Positions 6,641-17,013 are shown, numbered from the stretch's first letter. The stretch is 64,000 nucleotides of DNA from Rhizobium leguminosarum bv. viciae USDA 2370 (GCF_002008365.1 NZ_MRDL01000007.1:245037-309036); one strand, 5' to 3'. The notes: generated from the letters alone by a model not told the origin. Program-made: numbers and translations.

Positions 6641-9553
6641 TTACGCCCGTTTCGTCAGCGGAAAGCGGTCGCGCAGCAGCCGCAGCACCGATTCCGACGG
6701 GATCGGCGGGCCGAAAAGGTAGCTCTGGCCGTAGTTGCAGCCCATCTTGGCGAGTTCGATCGCATCCTCGTTGGATTCGATCCCCTCCGCCACCACCTTC
6801 ATCTCAAGTTCGCGCGCCATTGATATCACCGACCGGAGCACGGTCGCCTTCTTGTCGCTGCCGTCGCGCACCAGCGCCTTGTCGAGCTTGATCATGTCGA
6901 AGGGGAAGCGGGTGAGATAGGCGAGCGACGAATATCCGGTGCCGAAATCGTCGAGCGCCAGCCCGATGCCGGCTTCCTTCAGCTTCTGCAGCACCAGCCG
7001 GGCCTGTTCCGGATTTTCCATCACCATGGATTCCGTCAGTTCGAGCTTGAGGCGCGAGGGCTGGCAATGCGTCTTGGCGAGAACCGAACGCACGTCGTCA
7101 TAGAGCTCGTTGTTGAGCAGCTGCACGCTCGACAGGTTGATCGACACGAAGATCGGCAGTTCGCCGGTCTGGTGCTGCCAGCTCATCAGGTCGTTGGTCG
7201 CCTGTTCCAGCGCGAACATGCCGAGCGGGCCGATAAGATCGGAGGCCTCGGCGATCGGGATGAATTCGGACGGCGGGATATTGCCGCGCTTGGGATGTTC
7301 CCAGCGCATCAATGCCTCGAAACCGGCGACCTCGACATCCTCCAGCCGGGCGATCGGCTGGTAGACCATCGACAATTCCTTGCGTTCGATGGCGCGGCGC
7401 AGATCCGTTTCGAGCTGCAGCCGGTCGGTGCCGAAGTCGCGGAAGGCCGGCTGGAACGGTTCGACACGGTTGCCGCCGGCCCGTTTTGCCCGGTACATCG
7501 CAAGCTCGGCGTCGCTGAGCAGGCCGGTGGCGCTCTCCTGCCGGTCGACCCAGGAGGCGAGGCCGACCGAGGCGGTCAGGATGATCTCGCGATTGGCGAA
7601 GTTGATCGGCACCATGATCGCCTTGCTGATCGCATCGGCGAAATCGGCGACCTTGGCCGGATTGTGCTCGGAAACCAGGATGAGGCCGAACTGGTCGCCG
7701 GCAAGCCGCGCCAGCGTGTCCTGCGGTTTCAACAGCCGGCGCAGGCGCCGCGTCAGTGCGATGAGGATGTTGTCGCCGGCGGCAACGCCGAGCGAATCAT
7801 TGACCAGCTTGTAGCGGTCGATGTCGATCACCATGACAGTCGGGCGCAGCGTGTCGCCGCCCGGCGCCAGCGCCAGCACCGACTGCAGCCGGTCGAGGAA
7901 GACCTGCCGGTTCGGCAGGCCGGTCAGATTGTCGTGCAGCGCATCATGCAGCAGCCGCTCGATGGAATTCTTCTGTTCGGTCACGTCGACGATCGTGCCG
8001 ACGCAGCGGATGATTTCGCCGTTCGAGCCGAGCACCGGCCGGGCGCGGATCAAGAGCCAGTGGAAATGCCCGTCCTCGGCGCGGATGCGGAACTCGTGGT
8101 TCAGCCGCCCGCGGCGATGTTCGAGCAGCACGTCGAGCGTGGCGCGGAAGCGGTCGCGGTCGTCGGGATGCAGCCGCGGCAACCAGTTGCGCGCCGCGCC
8201 ATGCATGGCGCCCGGCGACAGGCCGAGCTTGATCGAGACGTCGGGAATGGTGACGACGCGGTCGCGCGCCACGTCCCAGTCCCACACCATGTCGCCGGAG
8301 CCGGTCAGCGCCAGCGATTGCCGCTCGAGATCGGAAAACAACCCCTGCTGGAAGGCGCCGCCGGCAAAAGCGTGCTGCATGACGGTGAAGCCGATCAGAA
8401 GCACGATGAGCACCAGGCCGCCGCCGAGTGCGGGCTGGATGATGTCGTTGTCGAGCCGTCCGGTGACCGTCAGCCACGCCCCGAACAGCCAGACGAGGAT
8501 CAGCGCCCAGGCCGGGACCAGCAGGATGGCGCGGTCATAGCGGTTGAAGCCGAGATAGATGATCAAAAGCAGCCCCATCGTCGCCGTCAGCGCGAAGGAA
8601 AGCCTGGCGATGCCGGCGGCAATCGACGGATCGTAGATCGCCACGCCAAAGAGCAGGGCAAGGCCAAGCACCCAGGCAAGTGTCGCGTAACCGAGATGCG
8701 CATGCCAGCGGTTGAGGTTGAGATAAGTGAACAGGAAGATGACGAAACTCGACGCCAGCGCCACCTCCGCACAGGCGCGCCATATTCGCTGATCGGCCGA
8801 AGCGACGCTGATCAGCTTGCCGAGGAAACCGAAGTCGACGCAGATATAGCCGAGCACCGCCCAGGCAAGGGCCGCCGTCGCCGGCAGCATCGAGGTGCCC
8901 TTGACGACGAAGAGGATGGTCAGGAACACGGCGAGCAGGCCGGCAATGCCGAGCACGATACCGCGATAGAGCGTGAAGGCGTTGATCGTGTCCTTGTAGG
9001 CGTCCGGTTCCCAGAGATAGATCTGCGGCAGCTCCGGCGTCGACAGTTCGGCGACGAAGGTGATGACGGCGCCGGGGTTCAGCGTGATGCGAAAGACGTC
9101 GGCCTCGTCGCTTGGCTGCCGATCGAGCGCAAAACCTTCGCTCGGGGTAATCGCGCTGATGCGCTGCGAGCCGAGATCCGGCCAGAACAGTTTGGAATTG
9201 ACCAGACGGAAATGCGGCGCGACGATGACGCGCTCAAGCTGTTCTTCCGAAACGTTGGCGAGCGCAAACACCGCCCAGTCGCCCTGATGGTTCTCCGAGC
9301 TTGCCCTGACCTCGATGCGGCGGCGGATGCCGTCGGCGCCGGCCGCCGTCGAAACCTGGAAGGCCTCGCCCTGGTTGGCGTAGATCTCGGTCGTCGCCGT
9401 CAGATCGAGTGCGGTATCGTCACGGGAAATTTTTACAGGTTCGGCCGCCTGGGCAACACCCGCCGCGAAGGCGAAGGCCGCCAGGAAAAGGGCTGCGATC
9501 ACCGCGATCACTCGTCCGGACGGTGACTTGGGCAGCATGCGGTCTCTTGTCAT
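6641..9553 (-). CDS. Membrane GGDEF/EAL protein, probable c-di-GMP phosphodiesterase
   Basis: 970 aa. Order: signal/TM (about 12-36), an extracytoplasmic DISM-like domain (37-185), seven hydrophobic segments (about 195-395), a PAS/PAC domain (about 415-530), GGDEF (about 535-700) and EAL (about 712-965). The GGDEF signature is degenerate: AGDQF at residues 618-622, so cyclase activity is unlikely. The EAL domain keeps FEALMRW, the Asn of SINLSS, the Glu of LKLELTES, DDFGTG and AEGIE, so it should hydrolyse c-di-GMP. The start overlaps the stop of the acetyltransferase gene by 4 bp, making it last in the thrC operon. Confidence 0.92.
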   Translation of the reverse strand: MTRDRMLPKSPSGRVIAVIAALFLAAFAFAAGVAQAAEPVKISRDDTALDLTATTEIYANQGEAFQVSTAAGADGIRRRIEVRASSENHQGDWAVFALANVSEEQLERVIVAPHFRLVNSKLFWPDLGSQRISAITPSEGFALDRQPSDEADVFRITLNPGAVITFVAELSTPELPQIYLWEPDAYKDTINAFTLYRGIVLGIAGLLAVFLTILFVVKGTSMLPATAALAWAVLGYICVDFGFLGKLISVASADQRIWRACAEVALASSFVIFLFTYLNLNRWHAHLGYATLAWVLGLALLFGVAIYDPSIAAGIARLSFALTATMGLLLIIYLGFNRYDRAILLVPAWALILVWLFGAWLTVTGRLDNDIIQPALGGGLVLIVLLIGFTVMQHAFAGGAFQQGLFSDLERQSLALTGSGDMVWDWDVARDRVVTIPDVSIKLGLSPGAMHGAARNWLPRLHPDDRDRFRATLDVLLEHRRGRLNHEFRIRAEDGHFHWLLIRARPVLGSNGEIIRCVGTIVDVTEQKNSIERLLHDALHDNLTGLPNRQVFLDRLQSVLALAPGGDTLRPTVMVIDIDRYKLVNDSLGVAAGDNILIALTRRLRRLLKPQDTLARLAGDQFGLILVSEHNPAKVADFADAISKAIMVPINFANREIILTASVGLASWVDRQESATGLLSDAELAMYRAKRAGGNRVEPFQPAFRDFGTDRLQLETDLRRAIERKELSMVYQPIARLEDVEVAGFEALMRWEHPKRGNIPPSEFIPIAEASDLIGPLGMFALEQATNDLMSWQHQTGELPIFVSINLSSVQLLNNELYDDVRSVLAKTHCQPSRLKLELTESMVMENPEQARLVLQKLKEAGIGLALDDFGTGYSSLAYLTRFPFDMIKLDKALVRDGSDKKATVLRSVISMARELEMKVVAEGIESNEDAIELAKMGCNYGQSYLFGPPIPSESVLRLLRDRFPLTKRA

Positions 9554-10164
9554 CGGCTGTCGGTTTTCCTGCCTTTATCCGTATCGGTGGCGAGACGTGA
9601 AAACATCACATGGTCATGCCACTGACCGTTGATCTTTAAATATCCGCGCAGATAGCCTTCCTGTTGAAACCCGGCTTTTTCAAGCAGACGAATGCTGCGC
9701 GCGTTATCTGGAATACAGGCTGCTTCGATACGGTGCAACTCAAGCCCGGCGAAGATGTAAGGAATAACCAATTGAAGGGCGGCGAACATATGTCCCTGGC
9801 CGGCATGGCGCTCGCCCATCCAGTAGCCGATCATGCAGCTTTGTGCCGCACCCCTTCTGATGTAGCCGATGGTGACGCCGCCGACGAGCGTCATGTCGCC
9901 TTTCAGGAAAATGAACAGCGGTACCGCCTGGCCCGAGGCATATTCCTGCTTGCCACGTACGACGCGGGCGCGGTAGGCGCCCTCCGTCAGCTCGTCGCGC
10001 CGCCAGGTCGGCTCCCAGGGTTCCAGGAACTTGCGGCTTTCGGCGCGCAGCCGGTGCCACTGGTTGAAATCCTGATAGCGCGGCAGGCGCAGGAGATATC
10101 TGTCGTTCTCCAGCTCCACCGCTTCCGGCTGCCGCGACAGGAACCGAAAAACCGATTTTGGCAT
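9550..10164 (-). CDS. rimJ: GNAT acetyltransferase, RimJ-like
   Basis: 204 aa. GNAT features: the N-terminal strand YLLRLPRYQDFNQWHRL, the acetyl-CoA loop region IGYWMGERHAGQGHMFAALQL, and the final ARSIRLLEKAGFQQEGYLRGYLKINGQWHDHVMFSRL, which is the RimJ/RimL-type ending. RimJ acetylates the N-terminus of ribosomal protein S5; in rhizobia the true target is untested. It sits between the M16 peptidase and the GGDEF/EAL gene in a leftward operon. The gene symbol is given on family likeness only. Confidence 0.85.
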   Translation of the reverse strand: MPKSVFRFLSRQPEAVELENDRYLLRLPRYQDFNQWHRLRAESRKFLEPWEPTWRRDELTEGAYRARVVRGKQEYASGQAVPLFIFLKGDMTLVGGVTIGYIRRGAAQSCMIGYWMGERHAGQGHMFAALQLVIPYIFAGLELHRIEAACIPDNARSIRLLEKAGFQQEGYLRGYLKINGQWHDHVMFSRLATDTDKGRKTDSR

Positions 10165-10193
10165 CGATCACTCCCGGCAGGACAGACGTCGGC

Positions 10194-11492
10194 TCAGCGG
10201 CTTGCCTGCAGCGTCTTCGACGCCGGGACCGAAAGCGAGGCGGTGATGTCTTCCATCGGCGCGAGCTGTTCCAACGGACCGATCGCCGAAAGCGTCGGCA
10301 CCGTGTCATAGAACAGCCGGCCGGCGAGGTCGGTCAGCCGCTCGATGGTGATGCCCTCCAGCCGCTCCATCATCTCCGGATTGGAGATCGGCCGGCCGTA
10401 AAGCATCATCTGCCTTGCGATCTGGCCGGCGCGGGCCGCCGGGCTTTCCGCACCCATCAACAGCTGGGCGCGGATCTGGGCGCGGGCGCGCTCGATTTCC
10501 TTCTGGTGGATCTGATCGGCTGATTTGTGCAGCTCGTCGATGATGACGGGCACCAGCTCCGGCAGGTTTTCACCGCCGGTCGCGGCATGAATGCCGAAGA
10601 TGCCGGTGTCGGAAAAGCCCCAGTGGAAGGCATAGACGGAATAACAGAGGCCGCGGAACTCGCGCACTTCCTGGAAGAGCCTGGAGGACATGCCGCCGCC
10701 AAGGATATTGGCGAGGATCTGCGAGCAGTAGAAATCGCGGGCGTGGTAAGGCTTGCCTTCGAAGCCGAGCAGGATCTGCGCGTCCATCAGGTCGCGCGGT
10801 TCGCGCACGCTGCCGCCGATATAACGCGCCGGTTCCATGACGGGCGGCGCGGAAGGGGCCGTCGGCAGGCTCGCGAAACGATCCTCGACCATGCGCAGGA
10901 ATTCTTCATGCTCGACGGCGCCGGTGGCGACCACGAACATGCGGTCGGTCGTGTAGTTGCGGCTGAGATAGCCACGGATCTGCTGCGGCGTGAAGGAGAC
11001 GACGGTCTCCGGCGTGCCGAGGATCGCCCGGCCGAGCGTCTGGTCGCGGTAGGCGACCTCGGAGAACCGGTCGAACACCACGTCGTCGGGCGTGTCGTTG
11101 GCGGCGTTGATCTCCTGCAGGATCACCTGCTTCTCGCGCTCCAGCTCCTCTTCCTCGAAGGCCGATTCGGTCAGGATGTCGGCGAGGATGTCGACGGCAA
11201 GCGGCACGTAGTCCTTGAGCACGCGGGCATAATAGGAGGTCGTCTCGGTCGAGGTCGCGGCATTGACTTCGCCGCCGACATCCTCGATCTCCTCGGCAAT
11301 CTGGCGGGCCGTGCGGCGCGCCGTGCCCTTGAAGGCCATGTGTTCGAGCAGATGAGCGATGCCGTGCTCGTTATCCGTCTCGTTACGCGATCCCGATTTG
11401 ATCCAGACTCCGAGCGCAACGCTTTCAAGATGCGGCATGGTCTCTGTGACTACTGTCAGCCCGGATTTAAGCCGGGTGCACTCAACTGTCAT
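10194..11492 (-). CDS. M16-family zinc peptidase (mitochondrial processing peptidase-like)
   Basis: 432 aa, the usual length for single-unit M16B peptidases. The inverted zinc motif HLLEH is at residues 47-51 and the third ligand Glu lies 76 residues later (E127, in VILQEI), the classical HxxEH-x75-E spacing. The C-terminal half carries the glycine-rich IFGIHAATGGE and the Arg-rich domain of M16B. No signal peptide, so probably cytoplasmic. The gene starts 3 bp after thrC ends. The thrC - M16 peptidase pair is a recurrent arrangement in alphaproteobacteria. Confidence 0.93.
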   Translation of the reverse strand: MTVECTRLKSGLTVVTETMPHLESVALGVWIKSGSRNETDNEHGIAHLLEHMAFKGTARRTARQIAEEIEDVGGEVNAATSTETTSYYARVLKDYVPLAVDILADILTESAFEEEELEREKQVILQEINAANDTPDDVVFDRFSEVAYRDQTLGRAILGTPETVVSFTPQQIRGYLSRNYTTDRMFVVATGAVEHEEFLRMVEDRFASLPTAPSAPPVMEPARYIGGSVREPRDLMDAQILLGFEGKPYHARDFYCSQILANILGGGMSSRLFQEVREFRGLCYSVYAFHWGFSDTGIFGIHAATGGENLPELVPVIIDELHKSADQIHQKEIERARAQIRAQLLMGAESPAARAGQIARQMMLYGRPISNPEMMERLEGITIERLTDLAGRLFYDTVPTLSAIGPLEQLAPMEDITASLSVPASKTLQASR

Positions 11493-11495
11493 TGG

Positions 11496-12920
11496 CTATC
11501 TTTCTGCGCCTGCTGTCGTCTCGCCGCGGGCATGCTTGCCGATAAAAGTCTCAACGGCTTTCAGCTCCGGTTTGATGATCTGGAAACGCTCCTCCCTGTG
11601 CATTAGATCAGCAAGCCACGTCGGAAGCGCCGGGTCAATACCGCAGGCGGATTTTACGGCGGCGGGGAATTTCGCCGGATGCGCGGTCGAAAGCGTCACC
11701 ATCGGCGTATTCGGCTTTTCTTTCTTCTGCGCGACGAAGACGCCGATCGCCGAATGCGGATCCAGGAGATAGCCGGTCTCGGCATGGGTCTGGCGGATCG
11801 TTTCGGCCACTTGCTTCTCGCTGGCGCGCCCGGCGCGGAAGTCGCGGCGGATCGCCTTCAGCGCTTGCGCACCGATCTCGAAGCCGTTGGATTGCTTGAG
11901 GCTTTCCATCGCCGCGCGCACCTTCGAGGCGTCGCGGTCATAGGCTTCGAAGAGCAGCCGTTCGAAGTTCGAGGAGATCTGGATGTCCATCGACGGCGAA
12001 CTCGTCGCCTTGACCGCCTTCATGTCGTAGCGGCCGGTCTTCAGCGCCCGCGCCAGAATGTCGTTCTCGTTGGTCGCGATCACCAGCCGGTCGATCGGCA
12101 GGCCCATGCGCTTGGCGCAGTAGCCGGCGAAAATATCGCCGAAATTGCCTGTGGGCACCGTGAACGAGATCTTCCGGTCCGGTCCGCCAAGCGCCACCGC
12201 CGCCGTGAAATAATAGACGATCTGGGCCATGATCCGCGCCCAGTTGATCGAGTTGACCCCTGACAGCCGGACCTTGTCGCGGAAGGCCACGTCGTTGAAC
12301 ATCGCCTTCACGAGGTTCTGGCAATCGTCGAAATTGCCCTCGACGGCAAGCGCATGCACATTTGATGAAGACGACGTCGTCATCTGCCGCTGCTGCACCG
12401 GCGAGACCTTGCCGTGCGGGAAGAGGATGAAGATGTCGGTGCGCTCGCGGCCGGCGAAAGCGTCGATCGCCGCCCCGCCGGTATCGCCCGAGGTGGCGCC
12501 GACGATCGTCGCCCGCTCGCCGCGCTTCTCGAGCGCATAGTCCATCAGCCGGGCAAGCAATTGCATCGCCACGTCCTTGAAGGCGAGCGTCGTGCCGTGG
12601 AAAAGCTCCATGACGAAGCTGTTCGGCCCGGTCTGGACGAGCGGCGCGATCGCCGGATGGCGGAAAGTGCCATAGGCCTCGTCGATCATCGCCCGGAAGG
12701 TATCGTCGGGGATCTCGCCATTGGTGAAGGGCGACAGGATGGTGAAGGCGATCTCCTGATAGGTCTTGCCTCTGAGCGCCCGGATCTCCTTCTTGGAAAA
12801 GCTCGGCCATTTCGAGGGAACGTAGAGCCCGCCGTCGCGCGCCAGCCCCGTCAAAAGGGCGTCGCAAAAGCCGAGGGAAGGGGCCTCGCCGCGGGTCGAG
12901 ATATAGTCCACGTTCGTCAT
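11496..12920 (-). CDS. thrC: Threonine synthase
   Basis: 474 aa, the length expected for the PLP-dependent fold-type II threonine synthase that converts O-phosphohomoserine to threonine. The N-terminus MTNVDYISTRGEAPSLGF matches the family start; longer upstream frames would add 44 unlike residues. The PLP lysine is K115 in FHGTTLAFKD, and the phosphate-binding GATSGDTGGAA and KVSPVQQRQM motifs follow. No clear Shine-Dalgarno precedes the ATG. First gene of the leftward operon with the M16 peptidase, RimJ-like and GGDEF/EAL genes. Confidence 0.96.
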   Translation of the reverse strand: MTNVDYISTRGEAPSLGFCDALLTGLARDGGLYVPSKWPSFSKKEIRALRGKTYQEIAFTILSPFTNGEIPDDTFRAMIDEAYGTFRHPAIAPLVQTGPNSFVMELFHGTTLAFKDVAMQLLARLMDYALEKRGERATIVGATSGDTGGAAIDAFAGRERTDIFILFPHGKVSPVQQRQMTTSSSSNVHALAVEGNFDDCQNLVKAMFNDVAFRDKVRLSGVNSINWARIMAQIVYYFTAAVALGGPDRKISFTVPTGNFGDIFAGYCAKRMGLPIDRLVIATNENDILARALKTGRYDMKAVKATSSPSMDIQISSNFERLLFEAYDRDASKVRAAMESLKQSNGFEIGAQALKAIRRDFRAGRASEKQVAETIRQTHAETGYLLDPHSAIGVFVAQKKEKPNTPMVTLSTAHPAKFPAAVKSACGIDPALPTWLADLMHREERFQIIKPELKAVETFIGKHARGETTAGAER

Positions 12921-13195
12921 CCTTGATCTATCGCTGGAGGAAATCCGGCCGGGCGCGCCATGGCCCGCTCTGCCGGAAATCTGGGCCGGAAATCGAAAAG
13001 GGGCCGCCCTGCGGGCAGGGCTCTGCTTGTATGCTTTTGAACTTGCCCGCATCCGGCGTCGAAAAGTGCATCAAAACGGCGCTTACCCAATCGATTTTTG
13101 TTTGCGCCGCTGATATAGACCATCGCAAACCGTCATGAAAGGCCTCGCGAAAAAGACATGGGGCCTCCAAGAAACGCTTGTACAAGGGATGGAAT

Positions 13196-13843
13196 ATGGT
13201 GCTCGGCAAGGTCTCGCGTCTCATCGTCTCCGCATATTTTCTTGCCCTGCTGACTGGTTGCAACTCGCTCGGCATAGGCGGCGACAGCAAGTCGTCAGCG
13301 CCGACGACCCAGCCGAACGGCACCGCCCAGATCATGCCGCTGGCGCCCGCCAACCCCTCTTCGAACAATCCTTCGATCGGCACCGCCACGACGGCGCAGG
13401 GCACGGTCGCCCCCGTCGTCCAGGGCGCCTGCCCGCAGATCTTCATGCGTGATCAGGACGCGATCTTCCGCACCTATGCCAAGGGCAAGAAGGACGATCC
13501 GCAGCAGGTCGTCTTCCAGGCCTCCTTCGGCGATTACACCCGCCAGTGCACGCTGAACGACACGAACCTGACGATGACTGTCGTCGCCCAGTTGCGCCTC
13601 GTTGCCGGCCCGGCCGGCACGCCAGGCCCGGTGACGCTGCCGATCCGCATCTCCGTCCTCGACGGCGAGACCGTGCTTTATTCCGAGGTCACCAAGTTCC
13701 CGACCGAGATCCCGCCGGGCACGCCGGGTGCGCAGGTCATCTTCCGCAAGGACGGCATCAAGATGCCGGTCGGCTCCGGCGCTCTGGTGCGCGTCAATGT
13801 CGGCTTCGACACCCAGCCGGCAAAGACCAAGAAGAGCAGCTAA
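13196..13843 (+). CDS. Putative lipoprotein, conserved rhizobial hypothetical
   Basis: 215 aa from an ATG with AAGGGATGG upstream; the frame is open 6 codons earlier. A lipoprotein signal peptide ends at the lipobox LLTGC (Cys22). Residues about 30-75 are Ser/Thr/Pro/Asn-rich and probably an unstructured tether. The globular part has two conserved cysteines (ACPQIF and RQCTLND) and a beta-rich character. Envelope location is inferred from the lipobox. The 275-bp region shared with divergent thrC holds a small GC-rich hairpin (GCCCTGC/GCAGGGC, about 13008-13024). Confidence 0.8.
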   Translation: MVLGKVSRLIVSAYFLALLTGCNSLGIGGDSKSSAPTTQPNGTAQIMPLAPANPSSNNPSIGTATTAQGTVAPVVQGACPQIFMRDQDAIFRTYAKGKKDDPQQVVFQASFGDYTRQCTLNDTNLTMTVVAQLRLVAGPAGTPGPVTLPIRISVLDGETVLYSEVTKFPTEIPPGTPGAQVIFRKDGIKMPVGSGALVRVNVGFDTQPAKTKKSS

Positions 13844-13870
13844 GGCAATTCGGGCTTCGACCTGACATCG

Positions 13871-13950
13871 GCCCTCATCCGGCTGCCGCCACCTCTGCCT
13901 GGGTCGAGCCACGTGCCTCCACCCCGGTAAGGTTAGGGTGAGGGGCAACC
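13871..13950. repeat. Rhizobial mosaic intergenic repeat, copy 1
   Basis: About 80 bp starting with CCCTCATCCGGCTGCCGCCAC and ending with GGTTAGGGTGAGGGGC. The ends are short complementary (CCCCTCA / TGAGGGG), and the middle contains GGGTCGAGCC and CACCCCGG blocks. The same ends recur at 32621, 45682 and 51139 in this window with different middles, so it belongs to a modular palindromic repeat family. It resembles the mosaic elements described for Rhizobiaceae. Confidence 0.8.
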
Positions 13951-14028
13951 ATCGGCGCGAACGGGACAGCAGTGGGAGAAACCATGAAATGGTTTCCACA
14001 CAGCCCGCGGATTGCGGGCCTAAAGCGT

Positions 14029-14718
14029 TTAGAGAACGTTGTCCCAGGCCGCCAGTGCGGCGACGACGCCTGGCAGGTCGTTCATGCGGGAGATTGCCGT
14101 TTCGGCGCCGGCATCCGTCAATTTGTCGGCATGGGCGGGATAGCTGTGCGAGGCGCCGGTAAAACCGATGACGCGCATGCCGGCGGCGCGCGCCGCATGC
14201 ACGCCGTGCACGGAATCCTCGACCACAACAACCTTGTCAGGCGAAACACCCATCTGGCTTGCGCCATGCAGGAAGATGTCGGGCTTCGGCTTGGCGCGGT
14301 CCGGGCCAAGGTCCTTGGCGGAGAAAATGTTCGGCGCAAAAAGCGACTTCAGGCCCACCTTGGTCAGCATCATGTCGAGCCGCTTGGTGCTCGAATTCGA
14401 GCAGATGCAGCGCTTGATCGGCAGCTTGGAGACGGCGAATTCGACGCCCGGAATGGCCTGGACGTCCTGCGCCAGCCTGAGGTCGAGCATCTTCTCTGAC
14501 TTATCGAGCAGCGAGGCCGAAAACGGGATGCTCGCCTCGCGCTCGATCTGCAGCAGGATGTTGCGCCATGTCATGCCGGCGAAGCGCTCGCCCATTTCTT
14601 CGACGCCGATCGGATATCCGGCCTCTGTGAGAAGCGCTGATTCGACTTCCGCCGCGATAATTTCCGAATCGACGAGAACGCCGTCGCAGTCGAAGATGAT
14701 GAGGTCGAAGCCGTCCAT
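14029..14718 (-). CDS. HAD-superfamily hydrolase, phosphoglycolate phosphatase/beta-phosphoglucomutase-like
   Basis: 229 aa. Motif I is DCDGVLVDS (nucleophile D10, acid D12), motif II the Ser in ICSNSSTKRLDMML, and motif III/IV the KPKPDIFLHGASQMG and VVVEDSVHGVHAARAAGM segments, giving a complete HAD subfamily IA catalytic set. The alpha-helical cap lies between residues 15 and 90. These enzymes dephosphorylate small sugar phosphates; the substrate cannot be read from sequence. It stands alone between a repeat element and the chemotaxis receptor. Confidence 0.9.
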   Translation of the reverse strand: MDGFDLIIFDCDGVLVDSEIIAAEVESALLTEAGYPIGVEEMGERFAGMTWRNILLQIEREASIPFSASLLDKSEKMLDLRLAQDVQAIPGVEFAVSKLPIKRCICSNSSTKRLDMMLTKVGLKSLFAPNIFSAKDLGPDRAKPKPDIFLHGASQMGVSPDKVVVVEDSVHGVHAARAAGMRVIGFTGASHSYPAHADKLTDAGAETAISRMNDLPGVVAALAAWDNVL

Positions 14719-14919
14719 ATGTTCACGCCTTGCTGAAAGTCTGGGCTGGAAGCCTGGGTCTTGTCCGGGAATGCTGCGGCTTTACACGATGCCCGGCCAA
14801 AGCTCAACCTGATCTCAAGCATGGCTGCGATGCGGCAAGCGACCGGCTCCGGCGTCGCTGCCGGATCGGCCGTGCCGGGTTGGCGCGGGAATGGACAAAT
14901 GGCGAGCAGATAGCAGCCG

Positions 14920-16752
14920 TCAGGCCGCCAGCTGCCCACCCCGGCGTCCCGCTGCAGATTGCGTCGAGGCTGTCGCCCGAAGCCTGAACCGGGAAACCAG
15001 TTCGCGCAGCTTGGCAGCTTCCTGGGCAAGCTGGCCGGATGCCGCGGTGGATTGCTCCACCATCGCTGCGTTCTGCTGGGTCACCTGGTCCATGGAATTG
15101 ACGGCGGTGTTGACTTCGGCAAGGCCGGTCGACTGCTCTCTGGCCGATACGGCGATGGCATCCATGTGCTGATTGATGCGGGCAATCTGCTCGCTGATCG
15201 CCTTCAGAACCTGGCTGGTATCGAGAACCAGTTTGACGCCGCTTTCCACTTCCACCGACGATTTCTGGATGTGGCCTTTGATTTCCTTTGCCGCCTGCGC
15301 CGATCTCTGGGCGAGCTCGCGAACTTCCTGCGCCACCACCGCAAAACCCTTGCCCGCGTCTCCGGCGCGTGCCGCTTCGACGCCGGCGTTCAGCGCCAGC
15401 AGATTGGTCTGGAAGGCGATCTCGTCGATCACGCCGATAATGCTGGAGATCTGCTGGGACGAAGCCTCGATGCGGCGCATGGCTTCTTCGGCATGCGACA
15501 CGACTTCGGAAGACTTGGCGGCGTTGCGGTTGGCATCGGTCGCTTCAGTGCGCGCCTCATCGGTCCGCTTGCTGGAGTTCGAGACATTGGCGGTGATCTG
15601 ATCGAGCGCTGCGGCGGTTTCTTCGAGAGAGGCTGCCTGCTGTTCGGTTCGTTTCGACAGATCGCCGGCCCCGGATGCGATTTCCCTTGTGCCTTCATCG
15701 ATCGCGGCAATGGCGGTTGCGATCGCGCTGAGCGTCTGATCGAGCTGCCGGATCGACATGTTGAAATCATGCCGGAGGCCCTCGAAATCGGGGGCGAAGG
15801 GCTCGTCGATCTGGAAGGCGAGATCGCCGGATGCAAGCCGCTTTAAGCCTGCGGCGAGACCCGATGTCGCCGCCCGCAGCCGTTCGGCGGCATCGTCGTC
15901 AGCCTGCTTGCGCGCCGTGACCCGCTCGGCTTCGCCCTGCAATCGGGCTGCCTCGGCGTCTTGCTCAAGCTGCTTGTTGGCAATCGCTGCCTGGCGGAAG
16001 ATTTCGACGGCCGATGCCATCGTTCCGATTTCATCGGTGCGGCCGATCCCGGTGCAGGCAATAGCTGTGTCACCACCGGCGAGCCTTTGCATGTCGTTGG
16101 AAAGCGAAAGAATAGGCTTAGTGACGGTCTTGCGGGTCAGGAAATAGAGGCCGAGCGCAAACAGCGCGGCCGCGGCGAGAAGTGCTTTCAGAACAATATC
16201 GACCGACGCTTTTATCTCGGCGCTATGTTTGGAAATTTCGTCCGACGCCGCGGTGATCTCATCCCCGGCCTGTTCCATGGCCGATTCCAACGTCGAGAAC
16301 TGCTGCATGAATTCGGGCAAGGCCTTCAATGCCGCCGAGGGATCCTGGCTCGCCAGATCGACAATCTTCTTGGCGCTTTCGACATAGGTCAGAAGGGGAG
16401 GTTCGATGCTGGCAAGCAGCGCTTTGGTCTTTTCGTCGGCGGCAAGCGCCTTGTTGGCAGCTATCATCTCGCGGAACGACGCGTCGTGCTCCGCCAGATC
16501 CGCCTTCACCCCGGCAGCTTCTATGCCTGCTGCCGGATTGGACGCCAGCATGGATGCCAGCACGTCCGCGCGCATTGCGTCATGCATCATGTCGGCCTGC
16601 ATGTGGTTGCGCAGGATCTGTGCCGACCGGGCAACGTCGGCGTTGTTTTCGGAGAGGGTCGAGGCGGACCAGATGCCGACGCCCGTCGCGCCGCCCGCCA
16701 ACCCGAAAATCGCGATGCTCGCAATGATGATCTTATGCTGGATCGACGCCAT
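14920..16752 (-). CDS. Methyl-accepting chemotaxis protein
   Basis: 610 aa. TM1 at residues about 7-30, a helical periplasmic sensor (31-185), TM2 (about 186-206), HAMP (about 207-260), a second HAMP-like segment (about 290-345) and a long cytoplasmic coiled coil with the signalling tip [22 protein letters not shown]. The C-terminus (RRGGQLAA) has no CheR/CheB-docking pentapeptide such as NWETF. The receptor sends its signal to CheA/CheW at the cell pole; the ligand is unknown. It is monocistronic. Confidence 0.95.
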   Translation of the reverse strand: MASIQHKIIIASIAIFGLAGGATGVGIWSASTLSENNADVARSAQILRNHMQADMMHDAMRADVLASMLASNPAAGIEAAGVKADLAEHDASFREMIAANKALAADEKTKALLASIEPPLLTYVESAKKIVDLASQDPSAALKALPEFMQQFSTLESAMEQAGDEITAASDEISKHSAEIKASVDIVLKALLAAAALFALGLYFLTRKTVTKPILSLSNDMQRLAGGDTAIACTGIGRTDEIGTMASAVEIFRQAAIANKQLEQDAEAARLQGEAERVTARKQADDDAAERLRAATSGLAAGLKRLASGDLAFQIDEPFAPDFEGLRHDFNMSIRQLDQTLSAIATAIAAIDEGTREIASGAGDLSKRTEQQAASLEETAAALDQITANVSNSSKRTDEARTEATDANRNAAKSSEVVSHAEEAMRRIEASSQQISSIIGVIDEIAFQTNLLALNAGVEAARAGDAGKGFAVVAQEVRELAQRSAQAAKEIKGHIQKSSVEVESGVKLVLDTSQVLKAISEQIARINQHMDAIAVSAREQSTGLAEVNTAVNSMDQVTQQNAAMVEQSTAASGQLAQEAAKLRELVSRFRLRATASTQSAAGRRGGQLAA

Positions 16753-17013
16753 GATAGGGCTCTCTCGTTAATTTAGAAGGTGAGAGTACCAGAACATGCT
16801 TAATGATTTCTCAGCAGCGTCTCGCTTAGCGGCGCGAAAACAATAGGTTGCAGCGCAAATTTCACTTTCGATGAGAAGTTGAGCTCTTTGTGGGTCGAGC
16901 GGATGCCCGATGCCGATAGAATGACGGACCTGCGCGAGTGCCGGGGGATCGTCGAGGCTCATTGCTGCTTCACGGTCTGGGGCGTACCATGCATGCGCAA
17001 GAGGAGAGGGACA

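Noticed and set aside
7067..9526. 819-codon open frame antisense to the GGDEF/EAL gene
   Set aside because: Composition is Arg/Gln/Asp/His-rich with no domain, and it mirrors the high-GC codon pattern of the true gene on the other strand. The same holds for long antisense frames over smc (26347-28722) and ppdK (29476-32151).
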